Positions 1 to 5,359 of a stretch of DNA of 5,359 nucleotides are shown here, piece after piece (position 1 is the first letter of the stretch; every line of letters starts with the position of its first letter). Origin of the DNA: an uncultured Ruminococcus sp. (lineage in GTDB: Bacteria; Bacillota_A; Clostridia; Oscillospirales; Ruminococcaceae); NCBI GenBank assembly GCA_946629405.1, contig CAMOXW010000105.1:1-5359 (forward strand), given 5' to 3'. Position numbers and translations under genes: made by a program. Under the pieces are notes generated by a model. That model was not told where the DNA came from. It ran no database searches and worked only from the letters and a program-made list of their open reading frames with translations.

Positions 1-400
1 TGTCCCAGAATGTATATTTAACCGTATACTGTGTATCAGTCTCAACAGTAATTAGAGATTTCTTAAACATAGGATTTTCCAGCAGAAATCCAACAATAAC
101 CGGATACCAGTCATTAGGATCAGGACATATCCTGAAAGTAAGTTCCTCGTTGAAAATTCCCCAGGCACGTACTTTACACCAGTTTTGACGATAATATGAG
201 ACTATCTTATCATGCAATGATTCCGAAGGAGAACTTTCGTATTCTTTACAGAGTATTTTTACCGCTTCGTCTCCGTATTCTTTTGCCAAAAGAAGTATCT
301 CATCAAATTGATATTCCGGATTCGGATGCTTATAAACCGGTATAGCTATCCCATCACGCGACAGAAGCCACGCTTTGAATATGGAGATACATTCATCCAA
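1..400 (-). CDS. Hypothetical protein, TTG start, C-terminus beyond window (partial)
   Basis: An open frame of 133 codons runs from TTG at 400-398 to the left edge with no stop. I do not recognise the family. The upstream gene's TAA (415-413) lies in this same frame, so translation must begin after it. TTG is the first usable start codon and the next in-frame ATG falls only around residue 111. A ribosome binding site AAGGTGA (411-405) sits just upstream, with AAGG 7 nt from the TTG, which supports this start. The protein looks soluble: there is no signal peptide or membrane segment, and the visible part is rich in Trp, Tyr and acidic residues (for example WCKVRAWGIF at about 74-83 and DPNDWYP at 94-100). 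GC is about 38% by hand count over 1-360, clearly below addB. It follows the methyltransferase gene by 12 nt and is very probably co-transcribed and translationally coupled with it. A partner, effector or accessory role is only inference. Confidence 0.72.
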   Translation of the reverse strand, partial: MDECISIFKAWLLSRDGIAIPVYKHPNPEYQFDEILLLAKEYGDEAVKILCKEYESSPSESLHDKIVSYYRQNWCKVRAWGIFNEELTFRICPDPNDWYPVIVGFLLENPMFKKSLITVETDTQYTVKYTFWD

Positions 401-404
401 ATAA

Positions 405-411
405 TCACCTT
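405..411 (-). promoter_or_regulatory. Ribosome binding site deciding the TTG start
   Basis: The minus strand reads AAGGTGA here, immediately after the upstream TAA and 4 nt before TTG at 400 (AAGG core 7 nt before it). It is the main evidence that the downstream frame is a separate gene with a TTG start rather than readthrough of the methyltransferase. An ATG at 396-394, out of frame, opens only 16 codons. Confidence 0.65.
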
Positions 412-412
412 C

Positions 413-2065
413 TTATTCGCTCACAAGAAAGAATTCGGTGAGCTCCTTTTCGGCCTTTTCGAGCTGCTCTTGCAGTCTGATGACCTCCTGCTGCTTCTTG
501 AGATATTTTTCGCTGATCCTTTTCTGTTCAGCCATTGAGCACATCGGGATCATAAGTCCTTTGAGCGCTTCAACGGGCAGATTCAGTATTGCAGTGCCGA
601 CAAGGATACTGCGCAGCTGTGCTTGTCCCTGCTGGCTGTCAAGATAAGCCTTGAGATAGAACGGCTCTATCTTGGTGTTATCAATTTCGACTATATACAG
701 ATTGCCGTTTACAAGATATCGCTGACTATCTTTAAGGTCGACTATCGCAGTCTTGACAGGGAATCCGTTCTTTGTCATAACTAATGCGCCGTCAGTTGCA
801 CAATATTTGTCGTAGCGCTTGTCCAGTCCTTTAAGATATGTCAAATCATTTGAAATGACGCCTTTGTTCATATCGGAAAGCATCAGCAGGCGTGTATCTG
901 TCTCGCTTTCGCTGAAATGCGAATCGAGGTCTCCTGCCTTTATCTGCGCACCGCGTGTAACTCTTGTTATTAACTCGGAGAAAGGAACGGAATCCTTTTC
1001 GACCTTGACTTCCTCCGTATAGCTTTTGGGATAGAGGTCGTAATTGTTGCCGGCGATCTCGTCATAGCCTACTGTGCGGCTGTTTCCGCAGTTTTTGCCG
1101 AGAAGTCCGAGAATTTCCTCTACATTTTCATCAGAAAGTGTGTTTCTGCGGCGAACAGGCGTAAATATCTCTGTTGCATCTATCATATTCACTGAATTGT
1201 TCGATTTGCTGAACACTACCAATGATGATGATACAGATGTTTCGCTGTAAAGATTGGTCGGGAGTGCGATTATAGTCTCTATATATCCCAAGGATACGAA
1301 CTTTTCCCGCCATTTGCTGTCTGACTGGTTCCATAAAGTGCTGTTCATGAATACGCATACTGCTTTTCCGTTATCAGCCATGAGTTCAATGCACTTACCT
1401 GCAAAAAGCCAGTCAGCAGAGGCGGAATGGTTGCAATAAGGGTCGAAAAACTTCCATTTTACTCCCATTGGGCTATGACAGAATATTTTGTCGTATTCGC
1501 CCTCAAGCTTTAATGAATCCTCAGAAGTAACAGTTATTTTCCCACCGAGGATATCAGCTCTCATCATTGCTATCACGCGATGTTCGGCATTTATCTCGCT
1601 TTCAGTGCAGTCGTTTTCATAGCCGAGAACACGACATTCGCGGATAAATGAGGATTGACCTGCACACAGGTCAGCCAGTCTGTTGTCGGGAGATATCTCC
1701 AGCAGCCGTGCAGACAGCCTTGAAAGTCCTGCGGGCGTTTCGCTGTATTCTCTCGGGTGAGTACAGAACGATTCAAACAGCAGATATGCCGCATAGTCCT
1801 CACATTTGCAGTTGCTTACAAGTGAGTGAAGTACCTCCCACATATTCCCGAGAGTGTTCAACAGCACAGGGGATACCTGGGGCCTGACGGGGTACTCTTC
1901 AAGAAAAGCGTCAAAATCCTTCGGTATATTACCTCGCGTCTTAGCTATTACGTATGCCGCCGAGTAATTCGCTCTCAGCGTATTATCCTTGAATGTCCTT
2001 TGCAGAAGAACGGCAGCTTTTGAGGTGCCTCTCTTTTTAAGTACAATCATATCATATGAATCCAT
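413..2065 (-). CDS. HsdM-HsdS fusion: N6-adenine DNA methyltransferase-like protein with C-terminal specificity domain
   Basis: A 550-residue fusion of a type I-like methyltransferase domain and a single specificity domain. A short helical N-terminus (about 1-100) leads to SETPAGLSRL (108-117), matching the segment before motif I in HsdM. Motif I is DLCAGQSSF (132-140). Motif IV falls at YDKIFCHSPMG (191-201). ADWLFAGKCIELMADNGKA (217-235) and IIALPTNLYSETSVSSSLVV (265-284) match the later HsdM core. Residues about 358-510 form an HsdS-like target-recognition domain ending in ILNLPVEALKGLMIP (493-507). A coiled coil follows (about 511-545), as in HsdS spacer helices. One TRD suggests a half-S that would dimerise. 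The catalytic motifs deviate: the second Gly of GxG is Ser138, and canonical NPP(F/Y) reads HSPM (197-200), so SAM binding or methyl transfer may be impaired. The protein is shorter at the N-terminus than typical HsdM. No restriction subunit is seen. The ATG start has AAAGGAGG 7 nt upstream. The fold assignment is strong; activity is uncertain. Confidence 0.88.
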   Translation of the reverse strand: MDSYDMIVLKKRGTSKAAVLLQRTFKDNTLRANYSAAYVIAKTRGNIPKDFDAFLEEYPVRPQVSPVLLNTLGNMWEVLHSLVSNCKCEDYAAYLLFESFCTHPREYSETPAGLSRLSARLLEISPDNRLADLCAGQSSFIRECRVLGYENDCTESEINAEHRVIAMMRADILGGKITVTSEDSLKLEGEYDKIFCHSPMGVKWKFFDPYCNHSASADWLFAGKCIELMADNGKAVCVFMNSTLWNQSDSKWREKFVSLGYIETIIALPTNLYSETSVSSSLVVFSKSNNSVNMIDATEIFTPVRRRNTLSDENVEEILGLLGKNCGNSRTVGYDEIAGNNYDLYPKSYTEEVKVEKDSVPFSELITRVTRGAQIKAGDLDSHFSESETDTRLLMLSDMNKGVISNDLTYLKGLDKRYDKYCATDGALVMTKNGFPVKTAIVDLKDSQRYLVNGNLYIVEIDNTKIEPFYLKAYLDSQQGQAQLRSILVGTAILNLPVEALKGLMIPMCSMAEQKRISEKYLKKQQEVIRLQEQLEKAEKELTEFFLVSE

Positions 2066-2072
2066 AGGAAAG

Positions 2073-2080
2073 CCTCCTTT
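2073..2080 (-). promoter_or_regulatory. Ribosome binding site of the methyltransferase fusion gene
   Basis: The minus strand reads AAAGGAGG, ending 7 nt before the ATG at 2065-2063. This is near-perfect complementarity to the 16S anti-Shine-Dalgarno and fixes the start of the 550-codon gene. Confidence 0.85.
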
Positions 2081-2106
2081 GTTTGGTATTATAAATCCTT
2101 ATTTAT

Positions 2107-2135
2107 ATTCTATCACGAAACAACGGATTTGTCAA
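2107..2135 (-). promoter_or_regulatory. Sigma-A-type promoter for the leftward methyltransferase unit
   Basis: On the minus strand, a perfect -35 TTGACA (2135-2130) is separated by 17 nt from -10 TAGAAT (2112-2107), with one mismatch to consensus. A TG one base upstream of the -10 makes it an extended -10. Transcription should begin around 2100, giving a leader of about 35 nt before the ATG at 2065. Its -35 box lies inside the element at 2125-2139, which resembles one at the rightward promoter. Confidence 0.8.
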
Positions 2136-2139
2136 TACC
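2125..2139. repeat. Element overlapping the leftward -35 box (copy 1 of a shared motif)
   Basis: The plus strand reads GGATTTGTCAATACC. Copy 2 at 2223-2236 reads GGATTGACAATACC, so 13 of 15 aligned columns match (one mismatch, one gap). Both contain a TTGWCAA-type core, and both cover the -35 hexamer of their promoter. A looser inverted relative, GGTATTATAAATCC, is at 2085-2098, so this copy and that one flank the leftward -10. It could be an operator for one regulator, or simply shared -35 context. Confidence 0.35.
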
Positions 2140-2166
2140 CGAGATATAATATTAAATATCGGGATA

Positions 2167-2188
2167 GCTGAAACAGTTGAATTTCAGC
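2167..2188. promoter_or_regulatory. Inverted repeat between the divergent promoters, possible operator
   Basis: GCTGAAA (2167-2173) and TTTCAGC (2182-2188) form a perfect 7-bp inverted repeat with an 8-nt spacer. No T-run follows on either strand, so it is not a good intrinsic terminator. Its centre, about 2178, is almost midway between the two -35 boxes (2130-2135 and 2226-2231), a position fitting a regulator that acts on both promoters. Chance cannot be excluded for a repeat this short. Confidence 0.35.
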
Positions 2189-2222
2189 GCGAAAAGTGGC
2201 TGATTTGATCTTTTCTTAACAT

Positions 2223-2236
2223 GGATTGACAATACC
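2223..2236. repeat. Element overlapping the rightward -35 box (copy 2 of a shared motif)
   Basis: The plus strand reads GGATTGACAATACC, near-identical and in the same orientation to the element at 2125-2139. The embedded TTGACA (2226-2231) is the -35 box of the addB promoter. See the copy 1 entry for the comparison and the alternative reading. Confidence 0.35.
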
Positions 2237-2254
2237 ATGAGCATATAGTATAAT
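2226..2254 (+). promoter_or_regulatory. Consensus sigma-A promoter for addB-addA
   Basis: TTGACA (2226-2231), a 17-nt spacer, then TATAAT (2249-2254): a perfect match to consensus in both hexamers and spacing. The start of transcription should be near 2261, giving a leader of about 55 nt. The -10 lies within a tandem 8-bp duplication, TAGTATAA at 2246-2253 and 2254-2261. The early leader also has a weak AT-rich inverted repeat, GTATAAA (2256-2262) with TTTATAC (2280-2286). I see no recognisable Gram-positive LexA box of the GAAC-N4-GTTC type in this region. Confidence 0.87.
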
Positions 2255-2304
2255 AGTATAAAATAATAATTTTCAGTCGTTTATACACTATACATTTCCG
2301 AAAC

Positions 2305-2310
2305 GAGGCG
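2305..2310 (+). promoter_or_regulatory. Ribosome binding site of addB
   Basis: GAGGCG, with the GAGG core 7 nt before the ATG at 2316. It is weaker than the addA site but well placed, and it supports ATG 2316 as the start. Confidence 0.6.
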
Positions 2311-2315
2311 AAATT

Positions 2316-4832
2316 ATGAGAGAAACTATTATACTGGCTCCGGGAGCAAATGGGACCGAGCTCCTGCGAAGCCTTGCGCGTCACGGCGTGAATACGCTGT
2401 GTATGCGCGTTATGAGCAGCACAGAGCTCGCCGAGACAGCTTTGATGAGAAGCGGAAAGACTACCGCAGAGACATTCATCAGGTCAGCAGATGAGCCAGC
2501 GCTTATCTTCAGCTTTCTTAACGATATCAGCTATTTCTCGTCAGCTTCCTTTGCAGATGCACAGAACATTGCTGTGGCTCTCGATACGTTGCGTAAGCTT
2601 ATCATTTCTGACGAGAGCACGGCACTGCACGACAAGCTCGCACAGGGCGAGTTCCGCGAGAACAGCATGGCGCTTGGTGAAGTCTACGACAGGTACATAG
2701 CCGAGTTGAAGGCGCACGGACTGATCGACGGGATACAGCTCATTAGGCGTGCAGTTGAAAATGCCGAGCCCATCAATGCTGACTTCATAACACTCAGCGA
2801 GTACCCGATAACGCCGCTTGAAGCTGTTCTCACAGGCATAGTCTCTGACGGCAGATACAGGCAGGTCAGTCTCCGTGAGTTGTTCAATGTCGAGACAGGT
2901 ATCGTGGATTATTGCGATATAACAGAGGCATACGGTGCTGCGAACGAGGTCGAGCACATAATAGATATGATACTCAGAAACGGTACTCCCTTCGACGAAT
3001 GTGTTGTTGCTGTTACAGATACAGCGCAGTATGCCCAGCTTTTCTACGATTTAGCCGGTAGATACGGCCTGCCGGTGACATTTGGCTGCGGGATACCGCT
3101 GACTAATACGACGGCTGCCGGTCTACTGAGAGACCTTATGAAATGGGAAACAAGCGGAGCATACGGCCGTGACGCTCTGTATGACGTCATTTTCAGCGAA
3201 TGTTTTGACCGCAAGAGGCTTGTTGAGGATCTCGCCATAAACGATGAAAGACAGCTCCGAACGCTCGTTGATTTTGTGGGCACTATGCGCCTTTCCGGCA
3301 GCAAGGCCAAGAACGACAGCAGTCTTTCGGCTTATCTGAACAGCTTCCCACAGAACAGCGAGTTCGTGGAGGGAGCAAGGTTGCTTGCAGCACAGTTCGA
3401 GCGCGGTATATCCTGCCTCATCAAGAATTACGCAGTTATACGAGACGGAGTGAGCGGACGTATCGATCGTTCTGCGATCAAGGCAGTCTGCGATGAGATC
3501 GATGCATATACCACGCTCTCAGGCGGAAATGCGGTCGATATAATACCTCAGCTCCTTCGTAAGAGCGTGTGCAACGAGAACAGCCATGAAGGAGCGCTTC
3601 ATGTGACCGGTATCAGGCAGGCGGTGTGCAGTCTCAGGAGCAAGCTTTTCATTGCGGGGCTGTCTGCCGACATTTTCCCCGGCTCACCGGCTGAGAATTA
3701 CCTCGTACCCGATGGCGACTTTCTGCTGTATGACAGTGCTGCGCCGACGTCTGAGACCATCATAAACAACAGAAAAAAATCGCTTAATGACCTTATGGCG
3801 ATAGCCTCCGCACTTGGAAATACTGTTCATCTTTCCTATTCCGGTTATGATACGGCAGAGCTAAAGGAGTCGAACGCATCTTCTCAGCTCTTCGAGATAT
3901 TCAGGGCGAAAAACGGCGACGCTTCAACTCTCGATGATCTCAGGAACAGCGTAAGTCGTGTCGGCTTCTTCGATGACAGCTTTTCGGCTCAAAGGCTGAT
4001 AGGACGAGCATATAACAGCGGCGAAAGGATCATCGGAACAGTGGCGGAAGGAACAACGGAAACAACGGCTTCTGTCAGCCTTGACAGAACATTCTCGCCG
4101 AGCTCTGTCGAGGCTTATTTCTCCTGCCCGAGAAAATACTATTTCTCGAAGATCCTTAGGCTCGAGGAGCCCGAGGAGGACGACGTTTTCACTGTTATAG
4201 GTGCGCTTGACCGCGGTATCCTCATCCATGACCTGATGAAGGATTCGGCTGAGCAGAAATGGTCGAGGGAAGAACTGCTTTCCGAGGCCAAGCGGCGGTT
4301 TGATGCTTTTCTGACGTCGCGTCCTCCTGTGAACGCACCTGATGTTGTCCGCGAACGTGAAGAAATAATGCAAATGGTCGAAAACGGCTTCGACAGCAGA
4401 AAAGAGAATACTGTGGAGGAGTCTGAGTGCGATATTGAGTCCGTTGAGTTCGGAGGCATAAAACTCCATGGCAGGCTCGACAGGCTGGAGAAAACACCTG
4501 ACGGTCAACACGTTATTGTCGACTTCAAAACGAGCCGCAAGATCACCCATGTTGAGAATGATACTGCTTCGTGTATGCAGGTGCTTCTCTATGCGGCCAT
4601 GCTCGAAAAGTCAAAAGGTATTACGGTAAGCGGCGGCGAATACCGCTATCTGCGTGACAAAAGGTCAGTTAAATGCGAATATAACGAACAGGTCAGAAAC
4701 GAACTGGAACAGATGATAGAAGAATTTGCATTCGGAGTGAGCAGCGCCGATTTCAGAAGGACTGAAGTGAAGGATAATTGCCGATACTGCGGATTCGCAG
4801 GGATCTGCAAGGAGGTGAAGAACGATGACTGA
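2316..4832 (+). CDS. addB: AddB-like ATP-dependent nuclease subunit (PD-(D/E)XK, Fe-S)
   Basis: This is the 838-residue nuclease subunit of an AddAB-type helicase-nuclease, which resects double-strand breaks for RecA-dependent repair and degrades foreign linear DNA in the cytoplasm. The N-terminal two thirds is a helicase-like fold. The Walker A position, LAPGANGTELL (7-17), lacks GK(S/T), so ATP hydrolysis is unlikely. LFIAGLSADIFPG (444-456) matches the FxxGLxxxxFP segment of RecB/AddB proteins. A Thr-rich linker (about 576-590) precedes the RecB-family nuclease: H638 in GILIH, D722 in GRLDRLE, D736 and K738 in IVDFKTS, then QVLLYA (755-760). Cysteines C604 (CPRKYYF), C822, C825 and C831 follow the AddB Fe-S pattern, including the terminal CxxCx5C. 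It is shorter than the roughly 1,160-residue Bacillus AddB. It overlaps addA by 8 nt in a separate frame. Family assignment is strong; the addB symbol relies on this domain set plus the addA neighbour. Confidence 0.92.
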   Translation: MRETIILAPGANGTELLRSLARHGVNTLCMRVMSSTELAETALMRSGKTTAETFIRSADEPALIFSFLNDISYFSSASFADAQNIAVALDTLRKLIISDESTALHDKLAQGEFRENSMALGEVYDRYIAELKAHGLIDGIQLIRRAVENAEPINADFITLSEYPITPLEAVLTGIVSDGRYRQVSLRELFNVETGIVDYCDITEAYGAANEVEHIIDMILRNGTPFDECVVAVTDTAQYAQLFYDLAGRYGLPVTFGCGIPLTNTTAAGLLRDLMKWETSGAYGRDALYDVIFSECFDRKRLVEDLAINDERQLRTLVDFVGTMRLSGSKAKNDSSLSAYLNSFPQNSEFVEGARLLAAQFERGISCLIKNYAVIRDGVSGRIDRSAIKAVCDEIDAYTTLSGGNAVDIIPQLLRKSVCNENSHEGALHVTGIRQAVCSLRSKLFIAGLSADIFPGSPAENYLVPDGDFLLYDSAAPTSETIINNRKKSLNDLMAIASALGNTVHLSYSGYDTAELKESNASSQLFEIFRAKNGDASTLDDLRNSVSRVGFFDDSFSAQRLIGRAYNSGERIIGTVAEGTTETTASVSLDRTFSPSSVEAYFSCPRKYYFSKILRLEEPEEDDVFTVIGALDRGILIHDLMKDSAEQKWSREELLSEAKRRFDAFLTSRPPVNAPDVVREREEIMQMVENGFDSRKENTVEESECDIESVEFGGIKLHGRLDRLEKTPDGQHVIVDFKTSRKITHVENDTASCMQVLLYAAMLEKSKGITVSGGEYRYLRDKRSVKCEYNEQVRNELEQMIEEFAFGVSSADFRRTEVKDNCRYCGFAGICKEVKNDD
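4809..4818 (+). promoter_or_regulatory. Full-consensus ribosome binding site of addA inside addB
   Basis: AAGGAGGTGA matches the anti-Shine-Dalgarno complement over ten bases. It ends 6 nt before ATG 4825 (GGAGG core 9 nt before it), favouring this ATG over the in-frame ATG at 4834. It lies within the last codons of addB, so the addB C-terminus is partly shaped by this signal. Confidence 0.85.
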
Positions 4833-5359
4833 TATGGACAAGCTCGCAAGAGAGCGCATTTCGACCGAGATAGACACCAATTTCTTCGTTGAAGCAGGTG
4901 CAGGCTCCGGCAAGACCACTCAGCTCGTTCAGCGCATGACTGCTATGGTCAGAGCCGGTATCCCTGTTGGAAAAATATCCGCTATCACCTTCACAAAAGC
5001 TGCTGCAAGGGAGTTTTACCAGCGCTTCCAGAAGGATCTGATACACCTTTCAACCGATGAAGAAATTGAACTTACAGAAAGAGTGAGATGCGCTGAGGCG
5101 CTCCGTGACATCGACCTATGCTTTATGGGTACGATAGATTCCTTCTCGCACCTGATACTTCACGAGCACCCTGTTGAGGGCGGTATCCCCTCCGATTCGG
5201 CGGTCAAGAGCGAGAATGAGATGAGAGCGGTCTACCGCCGTGAATATTCTGCTATCCTCAGGCGCGAATACGGCGATGAGCTTTTTGCGAAGTACGAGCG
5301 TTTCAGGTCAGTCCAGAATCGCCCCAGTGAGGTCTTTGCCGAGTTTATTCCCAAAATAA
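4825..5359 (+). CDS. addA: AddA/RecB-like UvrD-family helicase-nuclease subunit (N-terminal part)
   Basis: The first 178 codons of a superfamily 1 helicase, open to the right edge. The visible part carries Walker A, AGAGSGKTT (24-32), motif Ia, AITFTKAAARE (53-63), and the GTIDSF segment (102-107) that corresponds to GTIHSFC in many AddA/RecB proteins. Family members use ATP-driven 3'-to-5' translocation, usually with a C-terminal RecB-type nuclease domain. Neither the remaining helicase motifs nor any nuclease domain can be seen here. The ATG overlaps the last 8 nt of addB, with a consensus ribosome binding site upstream, so the two subunits are translationally coupled and probably made in equal amounts. 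No clear Q-motif glutamine precedes Walker A; the N-terminus instead reads DKLARERIS. It could be annotated simply as a UvrD-helicase domain protein, but position directly after addB makes AddA the best reading. Confidence 0.9.
   Translation, partial: MTDMDKLARERISTEIDTNFFVEAGAGSGKTTQLVQRMTAMVRAGIPVGKISAITFTKAAAREFYQRFQKDLIHLSTDEEIELTERVRCAEALRDIDLCFMGTIDSFSHLILHEHPVEGGIPSDSAVKSENEMRAVYRREYSAILRREYGDELFAKYERFRSVQNRPSEVFAEFIPKI

Noticed and set aside
346..396. 16-codon frame starting at ATG 396 just after the methyltransferase stop
   Set aside because: It ends at TAG after 16 codons and overlaps the much longer TTG-started frame in another phase. It is kept only as a competing start, not as a gene.
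2143..2160. AT-rich near-palindrome GATATAATATTAAATATC, with a TATAAT on the plus strand
   Set aside because: Only the outer 5 bp pair cleanly, and the plus-strand TATAAT has no -35 at a proper distance (the nearest TTGTCA is 10 nt upstream), so no extra promoter or operator is called.
1648..2171. Overlapping plus-strand open frames across the start of the methyltransferase gene
   Set aside because: They are short frames antisense to a domain-supported gene, with Cys-, Ser- and Arg-rich translations typical of shadow frames and no promoter of their own that I can see.
2167..2188. Intrinsic terminator reading of the inverted repeat
   Set aside because: The stem is only 7 bp and no T-run follows on either strand. 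It also lies upstream of both genes rather than downstream of one.
2541..2957. 138-codon open frame on the minus strand inside addB
   Set aside because: It is antisense to well-supported addB coding sequence and its translation has no family signature.
4033..4062. Short direct repeat AACAACGG in addB
   Set aside because: It encodes a Thr-rich linker between the helicase-like and nuclease parts and is explained by low-complexity linker coding.
3924..4550. 208-codon open frame on the minus strand
   Set aside because: It lies wholly inside addB, whose frame carries clear nuclease and Fe-S motifs. The antisense translation shows no recognisable domain and no convincing ribosome binding site, so it is a shadow of addB.

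Overview
The window looks like a chromosomal segment from a mid-GC anaerobic Firmicute, probably a Ruminococcus-like member of the Clostridia. The evidence is strong AGGAGG-type ribosome binding sites, consensus sigma-A-type promoters, a Firmicute-style addB-addA gene order, and the general look of the proteins. The taxonomic guess is an inference and no marker gene here proves it.

Layout: two transcription units diverge from a 250-bp intergenic region (2066-2315). Leftward lies a 550-residue protein that fuses an HsdM-like N6-adenine DNA methyltransferase domain to one HsdS-like target-recognition domain with a C-terminal coiled coil. It is followed after 12 nt, in the same reading frame, by a lower-GC gene of unknown function that starts at TTG and runs off the left edge. 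Rightward lies addB, an 838-residue PD-(D/E)XK/Fe-S nuclease subunit. It overlaps the start of addA, a UvrD/RecB-type helicase subunit that runs off the right edge.

The intergenic region holds two well-formed promoters. The leftward one is TTGACA-N17-TAGAAT with an extended -10 TG. The rightward one is TTGACA-N17-TATAAT, a perfect consensus. Both -35 boxes sit inside near-identical 14-15 bp elements, and a 7-bp-stem inverted repeat lies almost midway between them, so shared regulation of the two arms is plausible but unproven.

Function: AddA and AddB together form the helicase-nuclease that processes double-strand breaks and degrades foreign linear DNA. The leftward unit resembles a restriction-modification or defence component, but no restriction subunit is visible. 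Both main catalytic motifs of its methyltransferase domain are degenerate (GxG reads GQS, NPPF/Y reads HSPM). A recognition-competent but catalytically altered M-S fusion with an unknown partner, beside addAB, is the best candidate here for an undescribed system.
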